Below are positions 1-10,752 of a stretch of 64,000 nt of DNA, one piece after another (position 1 is the stretch's first letter; every line of letters begins with the position of its first letter). Under the pieces are notes generated by a model. That model saw only the letters and a program-made list of their open reading frames with translations. It made no database searches and was not told where the DNA came from. Source of the stretch: Rhynchonema sp. JSB1_4 (Eukaryota > Nematoda > Chromadorea > Monhysterida > Xyalidae); contig JASAMV010004951.1 of assembly GCA_030248065.1 (NCBI GenBank), forward strand, positions 62,001 through 126,000. The letters are read 5' to 3'. The translations under genes were made by a program, and so were the position numbers.

Positions 1-175
1 AGAAATCAAAATTTTCCCATACCCAGCCCAATTATCGAGAAATTTTCCAAACATACCCCCAAAAATCAAAAATTTCCCATACCAGGGGGGTTTCTCCAAA
101 AATTCAGAAATTTCCCACACCCGAGAGGGGGTTTCTGAAAAAAATGACCCCAAAACCATCTAAAAGTGCCAAAAA
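1..175. mobile_element. 3' part of a CAGTGGTGTCG-family element, cut by window edge
   Basis: The AT-rich text with repeated 'fragment of TTTCCCATACC' and 'GGGGGTTTCT' phrases is the reverse complement of the right half of the complete element at 51421-51799. No terminal repeat is present because the window begins inside the element. No coding potential is seen. Confidence 0.55.
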
Positions 176-415
176 TTGGTCTGAAAGTGCTTAAACAGGG
201 TTTTCAAATTTTAACAGCAAAAGCGTACATCCGGGCTCTCAATAATAGTTTTGACCTAACAGACTATTTTTGGTCTAATATGACTATCTCGCGCAACTCA
301 AATGTCAAAACAGCAATCGCTCATTTTTAGCGGGTATCTTTCAGCAACAAATGTTTCAGACAAAACACATAAGGAATCCTCAAACCTGAGAGCTAATTCT
401 TGTTGCAGTTCGTTA

Positions 416-1032
416 AAAAAATAGCAAATACTAAAAACTTAAAGGGGCCGCGACATCATTATTTTTCACGACGCACCGCCTGATTATCCGGCCTTTCGAA
501 ATAAAATGTGACTATATACGATGAGTGATCACGAAAAACATCTTTCAAACAAAATGAAATGCGCTGTTATTAGCATGAAAATAACCCTTAAACATTTGAA
601 TTCAGGAACAAAAGTCAGTTTGCTTAGAGCTTGGCCGCTTGAAAATCAGGCATCGAGCTCACAATTTTGACTCGGTCTCAGGCAACGGCAAAACATTTGT
701 TCCGGCAACCAGCTCCAAGCACCTGTCGACAGCAATTTCGTGGCAGCTGAAATGTTTCGCAAATATTACATAAGCGCCGAGTCCATATCATAATTTTTTG
801 AGCTCAATGCCTAATCTATCAAAAGCGGCCGAGCGACTACAGCAAACTGACTTTTGTTCCTGAAGCAACTTTTCGGGGAGATTTACATTCGGAAAACAGT
901 TTACGCGGTTCAATCGTTTGATCGTTGTTTTTGTAAGACATGTTCGTTGGACCTAACAGTCTTTCAATTTCTAGAAACATAAAGATGAGGCGGTGTACCG
1001 CTGAAAAAAATAGCAAATACTAAAAACTTAAC
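416..1032. repeat. Direct repeat pair flanking a 0.59-kb block
   Basis: An almost identical 26-base phrase (beginning AAAAAAATAGCAAATACT) occurs at about 416-441 and again at about 1006-1031. The block between them contains the hairpin element at 601-864. The pair could be the scar of a segmental duplication or of an LTR-like structure; no protein or primer-binding signal supports the latter. Confidence 0.4.
601..864. mobile_element. Foldback MITE, 264 bp
   Basis: The terminal inverted repeats are 24 bases: left TTCAGGAACAAAAGTCAG..., right the mirror ending ...TTTTGTTCCTGAA. Inner stretches (around GAGCTC and GCGGCC) also pair imperfectly, so most of the element can fold. There is no open reading frame. 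The superfamily is not assignable because no clear target duplication is visible. Confidence 0.6.
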
Positions 1033-1402
1033 CGAAAAGTTAATAGACCATGCATGACAAAATACAGGCAAAACATGATCGGAAGCAAAAAAACAACTAA
1101 CGTGTCAATGACGGCAATATTGAGCGACTGTAATAGCTTGACCAAGTGGCCCTGGAAGTGCTGCAGCACCGGATAGTCATAGCCAGTAAGCGAGATGTTG
1201 ATTTTGAAATTCAGCTCAGGATATAAACGCAGATCGGGCTGAAAAGGGAAAAAATTCAATAATATCGTTCGTTCCCAACAAACAGGCGAGCAAAAATGAG
1301 CGTCAATAAAGTTGTGGAGACCGCATCCGCCTTAATTGCATGACTTCTCTGCACTGACGACATTTCCAGACTCCATCGACAAGTAAAGTTATTCGCAGTC
1401 AG

Positions 1403-2039
1403 CAGTGTAGGCAGTGTAGTTCCTGGTCCGGAGGGGGAACAGGCGGTACCCCTTTTTTCGGAGGGAGAACAGACGTACCCACCTGGGGGAAGGGGGAGGA
1501 CCCAAATTTGGAGAAAAGTCATTTCTTTTGAGGTCGAAAATTTGGCTCATTTTTGCCCCTTTTTGGGAAAAAATCTCAATAAAAAGGGTATTTTGTCGAT
1601 TTTTGACGACATTGACCTAAAAATCAGTCATTTTATGCCTAAAAATGCCTATTTTAGGCCTAAATTTGCCTATTTTGGGGGAAAATTGGGGGAGCAGACG
1701 TACCCGGAGGGGGAACAGTGGGGCAGGCGTACCATGGAGGGGGAACAGACGTACCCGAGGGGGGAACCCACTCCCCCCAGAACTACACTGAGTGTAGGTA
1801 GTTCCTGGTCTGGCGAGGCGGTTATACTGTACCTACCCATTTTTTTCGGAGCGGCGGTTAATGTAGGGGGGTGGGAAGACCCAAATTCACGAAAAAGTCA
1901 TTCTTTGGGATAGAAAGCTTGACCTATTTTTACCCCTTTTTGGAAACAAATTCTCCACAAAAAGGGTATTTTGACGACTTGTGGTTGCGGCGGTTAGTAC
2001 TTTAGTGGTGGGAACCCCTTCCCCTCAGGAATTACACTG
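1403..2039. mobile_element. hAT-like non-autonomous element, outer of a nested pair
   Basis: The left end CAGTGTAGG is separated from its continuation TAGTTCCTGGTC (from 1799) by the inner element at 1412-1790. The right end is CAGGAATTACACTG at 2026-2039. The flanks GCAGTCAG (1395-1402) and CCAGTCGG (2040-2047) match at six of eight positions, consistent with an aged 8-bp duplication. The core carries the 'AAAAAGTCA...GACCTATTTTTGCCCC' text shared with elements at 3.1, 3.4, 46.6, 48.1 and 49.0 kb. Confidence 0.65.
1412..1790. mobile_element. hAT-like non-autonomous element, inner
   Basis: It starts CAGTGTAGTTCCTGGTCC and ends CCCAGAACTACACTG. It is flanked by an exact 8-bp duplication AGTGTAGG (1404-1411 and 1791-1798), which is itself part of the outer element's terminal repeat. 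The element therefore inserted nine bases inside a relative. The interior repeats 'GGGGGAACAGACGTACCC'. It has no transposase. Confidence 0.8.
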
Positions 2040-2639
2040 CCAGTCGGTCAGCTAGTAAACCCTGATCATCACGTGTCATCGTCAGCTCACCAGCAAATTT
2101 TCGAACATTCGAACGATTCGAAAAATCAATCGACGTCGATGAACAAGTTTGACATTATTTTTGTTTCAAACGCTGTGAAAAGTCACCAAAAACTAACAAT
2201 ATTCGGCTCATGAAACTCCCAGAATTGCGGCAGGTGCTCCGGCGCTTTCGCCATCGCCGCAGGCGACCACATGCATGTTTTTGCGAGTTCTTTGACAGAA
2301 TTGACGGGCAACAATCGTTCAGCACCCCTGTCAACAAAACTGTCCGGTTCGGGGGTTATGGATGGTTGAAGATGTTCAGGCGTCTCGTAGTGAAACATCA
2401 GCCGATTCTCTTCAGTTGCACCGCCTGATGTTGGCGCTTTGGTTGCAGCGCTCGTGAAACGACGCGTTTGGGACGACCTGAAGCTGCAAATGGAAACAAG
2501 AAGTGAGTGGGATAATAATGGTGAGGCATCAAAGAAAATGAAAGCAGCAGGGTGCATCAGTGTATCATGGTCCGGCGGGGAAATTAAAATTAGTGTACCT
2601 CCCTACTTTTTCGGAGGGGAAATTAGTGTACCTCCCTGG

Positions 2640-3062
2640 CCGGGGGGGGGCGGGGGGGGGGGGGTCCCCCCAATGGTACCCTACCCGCCCCGGCCTGGTA
2701 CGCTACCCCCCTACCCGCCCCGCTCTGGTACCCTACCCCCCTACCCGCCCCGCCCCCCTACCCGCGACGATTTTTACCCCCAAAATGCCCAATTTTCGGT
2801 CAAAAATGCCCAAATTTCGACCGAAAACCCTAAAAAGTGCAAAAAATCTCGCGCTGCGCGCGATATATGCACTTTTCAGTACATAAAAACAGGCACCCGA
2901 AAAAACTTGTGTTGTACCCTACCCGCCCCGAAAAATCTTCCCCCCCCCCCCCCAAACCCAATTCCCGCCCCCCCCAAAACCCCCGGGACACTACCCCCCT
3001 ACCCGCCCCGATTTTTTCCACCTATGTACCCTACCCGCCCCGCCAAAGTAGCCACAGCACTG
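2640..3062. mobile_element. CAGTGCTGTGGCTA-family element, left end eroded
   Basis: The right terminus is TAGCCACAGCACTG. An exact 8-bp duplication CTCCCTGG flanks it (2632-2639 and 3063-3070). The left terminal repeat is missing: the element starts directly in a G-rich run. The interior repeats 'CTACCCGCCCCG' and carries the GC mini-hairpin near 2850. A close relative in opposite orientation lies at about 43236-43674. Confidence 0.65.
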
Positions 3063-3644
3063 CTCCCTGGGGGAAGGGGGCAGACCCAAATTCAGGAAAA
3101 AGTCACTTTTTGAGGCAGAAAATTTGACCTATTTTTTGCCTCTTTTTGGAAAAAATCTTCAAAAAAGGGTATTTTGGCGACTTTTGACAACAATGACCGA
3201 AAAATCACACATTTTAGGCCTAAAAATGCCTATTTTAGGCAAAAATTGGGGGCAAGTTAGTGTGCCCTTGAGGGGAAGTTAGTAGTGATAGTGTCAGTGT
3301 AGTTCCTGGGGGGGAGGGGGGTCCCCCTCGGGTACGCTATCTCCTCCTCAGGTGGTACACTATCCCCCTATCTCCCCCTCCGGGTACACTATCTCCCCCA
3401 ATTTTTGCCTAAAATAGGCATTTTTAGGCCTAAAATGGGCATTTTTATACCAAAAATGTGTGATTTTTAGGTCAATGTTCTCAAAAGTCGCCAAAATACC
3501 CTTTTTATGAAGAATTTTTTCCAAAAAGGGGCAAAAATAGGTCAAATTTTCTACCTCAAAAAGTGACTTTTTCCCGAATTTGGGTCTTCCCCCCCCCTCG
3601 GGGGTACACTATCTCCCCCTCCGAAAAAAAACGGAGGGTCCGCT

Positions 3645-4634
3645 TATGGGTGGGCACAATACCCAATACCCAATACCAATACCAGTGTTTGGTATTGGTA
3701 TTGGGTCTAATTTTGGTATTGGGAATTGGGTATTGGTATTGAAGCTGGCCTGGTATTGGTATTGGTATTGGGTTTGCCCAGGTATTGGGTCAAAACCAAT
3801 ACCCAATACTAATCCAGAAAAACCCAATACCTGACTCAAAACCCAATACCAAACCAATACCAACCAAATACCAGACCAAAAACCCAATACCAAACCAATA
3901 CAAAGACCAATACCCAATACCAATACCAACCCAATACCCAATACTCAATACCAATACCAACCCAATACCAAACCCAATACCAGGCACTTCAGTAGTATTG
4001 ATTTGGTATCGGGTATTGGCAGTGTTGGAGGTGGGGGGGGGGTTTGGGGGGGGTAGCCCCCCCCCAGTACAGTAGGTATCCCCCCCTCGCCTGGTACAGT
4101 AGGTATCCCCCCCGATGTTTGGCATGGTACAGTAGGTATCCCCCCCCGATTTTCACCCCGGTACAGTAGGTATCCCCCCCCGATTTTGCCCCAAAAGTGC
4201 CAATTTTTGACCAAAATGGCCAAAATTAGTGTAAAATCAGTGGTTTTCACCTCTAATTACCCAAAATTCGCGCGCTACGCGCGCAAATACTACGTTTTCA
4301 CACGATTCCACACATAATAAACACATAAAAAATTTTCACCCCAAAACCTAACCCCCCCCCCAACCCCCCCCCCTAGGTACATAACCCCCCCCAGGCCATC
4401 GGCTCTGGTACAGTAGGTATCCCCCCCTCTCCGAGCGCGGTACAGTAGGTATCCCCCCCTCCAGAGTACCTCCAACACTGGTATTGGGTCTCACCCGGTA
4501 TTGGTATTGGGTATTGGTATTGGGTCACCAATTTGGTATTGGTATTGGGTTTGGGTATTGGGTATTGGTACAGGGCCGGTATTGGTATTGGGTATTGGTA
4601 TTGGGTGTCAAAAGTGGTATTGTGCCCAGGCCTA
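3645..4634. mobile_element. hAT-like element filled with a GGTATTGG satellite
   Basis: Termini TATGGGTGGGCACAATACC and GGTATTGTGCCCAGGCCTA form an imperfect inverted repeat, and an exact 8-bp duplication GGTCCGCT flanks it (3637-3644 and 4635-4642). The interior is mostly (GGTATTGG)n and its reverse complement in alternating blocks (3691-3793 forward, 3795-3985 reverse, 4480-4625 forward), so it can form long hairpins. The terminal repeat already contains the satellite word, suggesting the array grew from the subterminal region. Confidence 0.75.
4020..4479. mobile_element. CAGTGTTGGAGG element, innermost layer
   Basis: Inverted termini CAGTGTTGGAGGT and ACCTCCAACACTG enclose repeated 'GGTACAGTAGGTATCCCCCC' phrases and a GC mini-hairpin at about 4268-4285. 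It sits in the GGTATTGG array, so the flanking GTATTGG on both sides cannot be distinguished from the array itself. A 3' relative lies at about 34040-34266. Confidence 0.65.
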
Positions 4635-5496
4635 GGTCCGCTATCTCCCCCTCCGGACCAGGAACTACACTGGATATGGATAGTGTACTAGAGTGCCTTG
4701 GCCGGGGAAATTAGTGCACCTCAGGGGGGACCCCTCCTCCCAGGAACTACACTGGAGTGCATCATTCGCACGCATCACAGATCACACACACACACACGGG
4801 GGGTGATGGAATCGTGGGCGTCAAGTTGCACGGCACTCCCGGAATATACGGGACCTAGCCAGAAAACTTCTGAATCGGCACTGAAATGCGATAAATCCTT
4901 TCCTGTGGTTTTCGGAGGCGCTGAAAACGATTATGGAAACCATTTTTACATCGCAGCTAAGCCTAACACCTAAAAACCTGACTGAACCTGAATAAGCCTG
5001 ACAAGCTGCTTGGAGCACTTGTCCACCCGTTTGTGCCTTATCCCCAGGCTTATGTTTAGCATTAGGCTTAGGCTTAGGCACCAGCCAGGAAGACCTGTCC
5101 ATACAAAGCATAAAATCCAAAACAAGTTCAGCTTTAACACTTCTAGGTGGTTGTCCACGGTGGGATTCGAAAACCCGTCTAAGCATCACCGCCAACCGAT
5201 ATTTTGGCAATTATTTGGGACAAAATGACACAAGGCTTGCAGATCTAATGGTGTTAAAATACTTTCCGTCGTTTTCAGCATCCATGAAAACCCCAGGAAA
5301 AGTTTTATGTCCTTTCAGAGCCCTTTGGTCTATTTTGGTCAGGTCCCGTATATTCCGGGAGTGCCAAGTTGCACTATGCAAACTCAACAAAGAGTTTTTA
5401 ATGCTCAGTGTGAGGTGAGTGCGACTGTGATATAAATTGTTGAAACAAACCACAACCACATTGACATAGTCAACGCTTGACTAAAGTTGTTCTCAA

Positions 5497-5979
5497 CAGT
5501 GTAGTACTTGGTCAGGGTGTTGACGATAGATAGATTGGGACCCGAAATGTGTTGACGATAGATAGATGACCCAAGTCCGAAATCTGGGGGGGGGGTCGAC
5601 CCAAACTTGTTGACGATAGATAGATGGTGGGGGGGGGGTCGCCAAAAATCAAGGTATAGTATAGTGCATTAAGTAGGTAATAACGTGTAAATATTAATGA
5701 AAATGTGTATAGATGTACTAAATCCGCGCGTAGCGCGCGATTTTTGCCTATTTGTGGTGAAAAATACCGATTTTGGGCCATTTTGAGGCAAAAATGTCAA
5801 TTTTGGGTTCGAAATGTGTTGACGATAGATAGATTGTTCCCAAAATTTGTTGACGATAGATAGATTTGCCCATATGTGTTGACGATAGATAGATGAAATC
5901 AAAAAGTGTTGACGATAGATAGATGAATTTGGGGGGGGGGGACCCCCCCCCCCCCCCCCCCCCCCCAAGTACTACCCTG
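5497..5979. mobile_element. hAT-like element with TTGACGATAGATAGAT repeats, copy 1
   Basis: Ends CAGTGTAGTACTTGGTCAGG and CCAAGTACTACCCTG are flanked by an exact 8-bp duplication GTTCTCAA (5489-5496 and 5980-5987). The 16-base word TTGACGATAGATAGAT occurs seven times: three in the left part and four in the right part. The middle has a GC mini-hairpin near 5726. A near-identical second copy is at 48349-48822. There is no transposase. Confidence 0.85.
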
Positions 5980-6452
5980 GTTCTCAAGCAATTTTTGCCC
6001 CCACCCAACCCCCGCTGGTCCAAAATGGTAAAATTTCTAAGAAAAAACCAGGTGAGGGTTTGGCCTTGCACAGAATCGAACGAACGACGAAGATGTGCAA
6101 CAGCATAGCAGATCTGATCTTAGCAAAATTTAGAAAAGCAAAGCCACGCACCCGATTGCCCTCGTCCGAGTAGAAGTTTTCCAGGATTGCAGCTTGTTCG
6201 AAACTGCACCAATTTGACTGGATTTCTCGTACATCGTTCGGGTTCGCGCAGCGAACATTGTGCCAGCACGGTTCTAGAATGTGCTAGTAAGATTTATCAA
6301 CTTTTTGCAACAACCAAAAAAGCATTGAAGGTGCCTCTTGCCTTTTTATTTTTATTATTTTTCTTTTCGCAAATTTTTTTGAATACCACGGGCGTGCGAT
6401 CTCTTTTTTTCATTTTCCGGTTCGTTTTGACTGTGGTTTGGAACATTCGAAC

Positions 6453-7245
6453 CAGGGTTGGATTAAAAAAAAAAAGTAAAAATTTTTTTGTAAAAAAAAA
6501 ATTTTTTTTTTTAAAAAAAAAAAGTTGGCCACTTTTTTATTTTAAAATTTTAAAAAGTAAGTCCACTTTTTTTTATTATTTTCCCCTTTTTTCGTTATTT
6601 TCTCACTTTTTTAAGGTAAAAATGTATGTTTTCATGCGTTTTATTGCTCATCATTCTCAAAAAATCGCCTGCGGCGCTTATATTTCAGTTTAAAATGGCG
6701 TTGTAATGGACTCAGACAGTTCCTAGACATCCCAACAATCGCTGCACGTATAATATAGGACACCCCATACCGTATACTGTGCAGTTATTGAGCTATCGAC
6801 GTAAGCTATCGACAGACTCCACGTTGCTCGCCTATTTGCAGTTGTGTGGATTTGTCATTTGTTGCTTTTGTCACACAACATGAGTGTGGTGTAGCTCTTT
6901 ATCTCTCTTCAAATTTATCCCCAAATTCACAAACAGAAGGTTGGTCTTCCTTTTGTCATATATGTATGCCCACAGAGTTACCTTCGGGCGGGTTCTCAAA
7001 GTTGTGACCAAATGGGCTATCTCGTAGGTGATCGACATAAACATGCAAGTCAGTGGAGAAGTTCTCTTTAGTGTCCCTCAAAACATACCTAAGTAACATG
7101 ATTTCAGAAATTTCATTTTTCTAGAAACCAATTTTTTGGGGGTCCGGAATAAAAAAAAAGTGATTTTTAAAAAAAAAATTTTAAAAAGTTTTTTTTTTTA
7201 AAAAAAAAAAGTTCGATAATAAAAAAATTTTTTAATCCAACCCTG
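6453..7245. mobile_element. hAT-like element with AT-rich subterminal tracts, 793 bp
   Basis: Termini CAGGGTTGGATTAAAA and TTTTAATCCAACCCTG are flanked by an exact 8-bp duplication ATTCGAAC (6445-6452 and 7246-7253). Subterminal poly-A/poly-T blocks pair with each other. The 600-bp unique interior shows no transposase motif. A fragment of the same family (ending TTTCAACCCTG) lies near 44344-44428. Confidence 0.85.
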
Positions 7246-7392
7246 ATTCGAACAGTCAGTGAGCCATGGATAGTAAGTAACACAAGGCAGAAATATGCCC
7301 TAAGGGCATAAAAGAGGGCATGCAACATGATGAAACTGCATAAAAGTTCAATACCAGAAAAGTTTGGGTCTCGAATTCCACACTGTAGTCGA

Positions 7393-7481
7393 CGAGCATC
7401 GTTATTCAGCATATTGGAAACACGCAAATCAAGTGGTTCGCACCTGTGCTTCCACTATGCTGAATAACGACGCTCTTCTCT
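7393..7481. repeat. Short hairpin repeat
   Basis: GAGCATCGTTATTCAGCATA and TATGCTGAATAACGACGCTC form the arms of a 90-base stem-loop. It is probably the remains of a small MITE. Nothing coding is seen. Confidence 0.45.
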
Positions 7482-7539
7482 AAAATTTTCAAAAAGCGCA
7501 CTGTCGCTTTAGCACTATAGTGCTATAGTCTTTCCGTTT

Positions 7540-7740
7540 TATAACAGTCCTGAGGCGGTATACAGAAAATGTTTCAACGCCTTGAAAATAGCAGTCATCG
7601 TCGTGGATGATAACCAACAGGTCGACAACGTGGCTCGAAACATGCGTGTGGCTTGATGGCTGCTGTTGCGATGAAACATTTGCTGTATACTTTCTTTGGA
7701 CCGAGAATAAAATGAAAGACTATAGCTCCGATAAAACAAA
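7540..7740. repeat. Dispersed repeat shared with 55570-55710
   Basis: About 140 bases (cores ATGTTTCGAGCCACGTTGTC and CAGCAGCCATCAAG, reverse-complemented) are shared with 55570-55710. The other copy breaks off at about 55708, where a different element's text begins. The conserved apparent reading frame in both copies reflects shared ancestry of the repeat, not a gene. Confidence 0.5.
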
Positions 7741-7774
7741 ATTCTGATTTTTTGATTATGTATGTGAATTGGTA

Positions 7775-8069
7775 AAGGCAGTCTACGGGAGGTTGTCACT
7801 CAGCCCCCGAATACCGTAACCCACCGCAAGCGAGATCGTTGCGAGACCCATGCTGATCGCTGCTTATCTACACGTGCATTAGCGACAGCAAGCTGGAAAC
7901 TGTCATCATGCGCGTCGATCACCAAAACTTGGAAATGTTGGTTGGTGTTGGCGCTAACACGCAAAACATAGATAAAAACCAAAATGGTCTCGACACGATC
8001 CTTGCAGATCAAAATTACGGTGGGTTCCGGTATTCGGGGGCTGAGTGACAACCTCCCGTAGACTGCCTT
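7775..8069. mobile_element. TA-flanked foldback MITE, copy 1 (295 bp)
   Basis: Perfect or near-perfect inverted termini of about 50 bases (AAGGCAGTCTACGGGAGG...) are bordered by TA on both sides, as for Tc1/mariner-type elements. A second copy of exactly the same length at 35745-36039 differs at only a handful of sites. The interior has no transposase. This pair looks recently mobile. Confidence 0.85.
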
Positions 8070-8233
8070 TAAATCAATCAATAACAAGGGCCAGTTTGAC
8101 TTTTATCCACCACCACGGTTATATTATAACTCTGTTAGATAAAGTTTTGTGATGATTGAGCTGTAATGCTGTGCACTTGTACTGTGTTGTTATCGTCTGA
8201 TCAAGCCTCTATTTTCAGATTGTTGATTTCCGG

Positions 8234-8239
8234 TTTATT
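8234..8239 (-). terminator. Candidate poly(A) signal for the 8.8-kb gene
   Basis: AATAAA on the minus strand lies about 570 bases downstream of the proposed stop at 8812. It is only a hexamer match, so its use is a guess. Confidence 0.2.
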
Positions 8240-8811
8240 TATTTAATTTATGCTCTGATGTTTGGCTGTGATGACTTCTGTTCGGTTAGGTTTACATTCA
8301 AACGGCGTCGCTTTGTGATTCCTCGAATGCAAGCGCAGCTGCGTCTGCAACAGGGAAGTCATCGAATAGTTTCCAAACAGTGAGTCCAATTTTCCACTCC
8401 TTTTTTCATTACTTATTCAGAATGAAAAAAAGTGTTCATTTGCTTCAATTGACCACATCACAAATCCAGTGATCAACTTCCGAATCTGTTTCATGTCTTA
8501 TTCTTTGATCAACCCTGCACTGCACAGTGTTCAATAATTTTACTGTCTTCACTCGTGCACGCCAGTTCTGCATCACCGACTAGTTCTCATTGCAGTTTAA
8601 ACAGAACGAGCACGATCCCAAACCAAAAACGGAGAGCGCCACACAGGCAGCAACGTTGCTTGTCACTTTCTCAAAAAAGCGCAGTTTAACACAGGCCCAC
8701 ATCACGGGCAAAGCAGCACTGGTTCTTTCACAAAATTGATGTGCACAGATACAGGACATTGTGCGATCATCCCCTCATCTGGAAAAACCCCACACACACT
8801 TATTGTCAAGT

Positions 8812-10752
8812 TCAGACTGATCTTTCTACTGTGGGTCGGGTCCCAGTTGACCGGGCACCAATACCTGGGCGCATTTGTTGGAGAATGTACATACCTAATA
8901 CACTGCTATTCGATCATCATCACCAGAAGGAATTTGATACCCGAAGTAGGCCGCCTCACAAGCAAGCGCGAGCGAGCGCAGCGGCGAGACGAAAAAAGCA
9001 AGCCAGCCAGCCAGCAACCCAGACGCCCCCCCCCCAAAAAACAAAAGAAACCCCAAGCACAAAAAAAAAAAAAAAAACCACAACCCCAAAAAAAAAACCA
9101 CAACCCAACCTTACCGCCAGATAGTTGTGTCGGTTCAGGGGGTGGTGGTTGGTATTCGTGTTCAGATGTTTTTGGCTCCCACTCGCTCAGTGATGTTTTA
9201 TGACTCGATTGCGATGCGGTGGATGGATTGGATTGCGTGGATTTCGTCTGAAATTTCTTTACCAATATATTTTTTATTGAGGTATACGGTTTAATAAATG
9301 ATCAATGCCCTTTTTGCTGCGGACGCAGGGTTTAAATTTGGTGCAGGAACCGACAACGCGCGCCGCTGTTTATATGCGGGAATATTTTGTTAGTCTTTTT
9401 GAGGAAATGAATTCGACTGCAGCGTAATATGCCCATGTATGAGGACAGCGAACAGTTTTGGTATGCTCGTCTTGAAATAAATCATTCCATAAAATCAACC
9501 TAAGCATCAAACATTGCCAAGTCGGTGCCCAGATTGCAAGTGCGACCTTACATACCAATACCAGCAAAGTGCCTAACACGCAACGTAATTGATAGTAAAT
9601 ATACCAACCGATTTAGGATCGTCGTTTTTCTTGCTACTGCCCGGTTGTTTCTGTTTGGCTCGGCGTTTCTTAATTTGCAGCACCGCAGCTACGACTACAG
9701 TAAGCAGAATGGCAACGGCTGCGACCGCCGAGACAACCAGCAGGACCCAACTTGGCACGGTATTCGGGTTGTCATCGGTTGATTGCGAGTCTGGTGAAAG
9801 AGGTCAAGGTGGAAATTATTTTTGGCCGGATATTGTGACAATCTTGCTGAACCATATCTGTGCCCTCTTTATGCCAGTCTGACTTCGTTATGAGCACATT
9901 TCGGAATTTATTAATGACATCATAGCTTCGACCACAACACAGCCTCTGCTTTGCCCACCTTGAATTTGTGTTCGCTCATTTGGGACTGTCTCAGAAGGTT
10001 CGGTTGTATTCACTGTAATTGGAGCTGTAAACCGTGAATGGTAAATATGTCAATGTAGATAACAACAGCATTATGGTTGGTTATTCTTCAAGGGTAATGA
10101 CTATACGGCTGTGGTTTCGCTATGTTTGTTCAGAGATGTCGCCGAAGCGCGCCGAAGCATAACGGCAAACTCAATCGAATATCCGCAAGAAGCCAGAGAA
10201 CCCCGCGACGGACAAAAAGTCACGGTCCCAGTCGTTGCCCCCGAATTGGCGAATGGTAAAAATTAGAACGCAGGTATGTATTGGTCGCACAATGACTAAT
10301 AGAGAATTTATCCAAAAGTCAAAGGATGGACCCTGATTCAGGAACTGCCACGGTCAGCCACTGTTAACCACTGTTACTTGTATTTCTCACGAAACATTTT
10401 CCCATGAAAATAACCAGTAAAACAACCGCGTTGCTGTCAGCTGGTGGTTGTTCTACTGGTTTATATTTTCAGATGAAAATGTTTTGTCGGACATACAAGT
10501 AGCTTAGTAGTTAAACAGTAGTTGAGCGTGGCTGAGCCTGAATCAGGGTCCATCCTTTGAATTTTGGATAAATTCTCCATTAGTCATTGTGCGACCAATA
10601 TCAATCAATAACTTGTTATGGTCACGTTGAGTGTGGATTCGTCTGTTGTGTTTTCCGTTCGTTTAGGGATGGGCTTTGGTGTCACATTGATTGAGCCGCC
10701 GACACGATCAATTACTGGTCTTTTGTCTTTTGCAAGGTCGCGGTCGAACCAG
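8812..10752 (-). CDS. Single-pass membrane protein, juxtamembrane to C-terminal exons
   Basis: I do not recognise the family. Four phase-compatible exons read in the order 10752-10613, 9790-9609, 9247-9115, 8894-8812. The first encodes an extracellular stalk starting WFDRDLAKDKRP with three N-glycosylation sequons (NVT, NTT, NVT). The second has the segment PSWVLLVVSAVAAVAILLTV, then basic residues QIKKRRAKQKQ, which fits a type I transmembrane anchor with a cytoplasmic stop-transfer. The third is Ser/Thr-rich with a PPPPEP stretch. The last ends ...RPTVERSV at a TGA. Splice donors are GTTATT, GTTGGT and GTAAGG; acceptors include TTTCAG and CACCAG. The terminal exon is the weakest part. The TM exon superficially resembles synaptotagmin or sarcoglycan-type anchors, but no C2 or cadherin-like domain is visible nearby. 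Confidence 0.5.
10281..10598. mobile_element. TA-flanked foldback MITE, 318 bp
   Basis: Arms of about 55 bases start TTGGTCGCACAATGACTAAT and end with the mirror ATTAGTCATTGTGCGACCAA. TA borders both ends. A second inner pairing (CCTGATTCAGG region) extends the fold. It lies in an intron of the minus-strand membrane-protein gene, 15 bases from an exon edge. Confidence 0.8.

Larger units (their letters stand above)
3295..4672. mobile_element. hAT-like element, second layer of the nest
   Basis: It begins CAGTGTAGTTCCTGGG and ends CCAGGAACTACACTG. The left flank GATAGTGT recurs six bases beyond the right end, so the duplication is imperfect. It is split by the 3645-4634 insertion between GGTCCGCT and ATCTCC. 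The core again has the 'TTTGACCTATTTTTGCCCC' text, here inverted at 3400-3590. Confidence 0.55.
2558..4754. mobile_element. Outermost layer of a four-level nested hAT-like cluster
   Basis: The left end is CAGTGTATCATGGTCCGG; the right end is CCCAGGAACTACACTG. Flanks GGGTGCAT (2550-2557) and GAGTGCAT (4755-4762) match at seven of eight positions. Only a few hundred bases belong to this layer; the rest is insertions at 2640-3062 and 3295-4672. The core has the shared 'AAAAAGTCACTTTTTGAGG' text near 3090-3260. Confidence 0.7.

Noticed and set aside
416..1032. LTR retrotransposon
   Set aside because: The direct repeats are only about 26 bases with no primer-binding site, polypurine tract or protein.
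2439..3113. Open frame rich in PPYPPR repeats
   Set aside because: It lies across transposon boundaries and its repeats are the CTACCCGCCCCG text of a non-autonomous element; not a gene.
3655..4625. GGTATTGG array as telomere or centromere repeat
   Set aside because: It is short, orientation-alternating and bounded by transposon termini with a target duplication.
6187..6693. Frame rich in Phe/Lys
   Set aside because: Product of poly-A/poly-T tracts at the left end of the hAT-like element at 6453.
8736..9203. Plus-strand Pro/Lys-rich frame
   Set aside because: It overlaps poly-C/poly-A runs and is antisense to a better-supported minus-strand exon.
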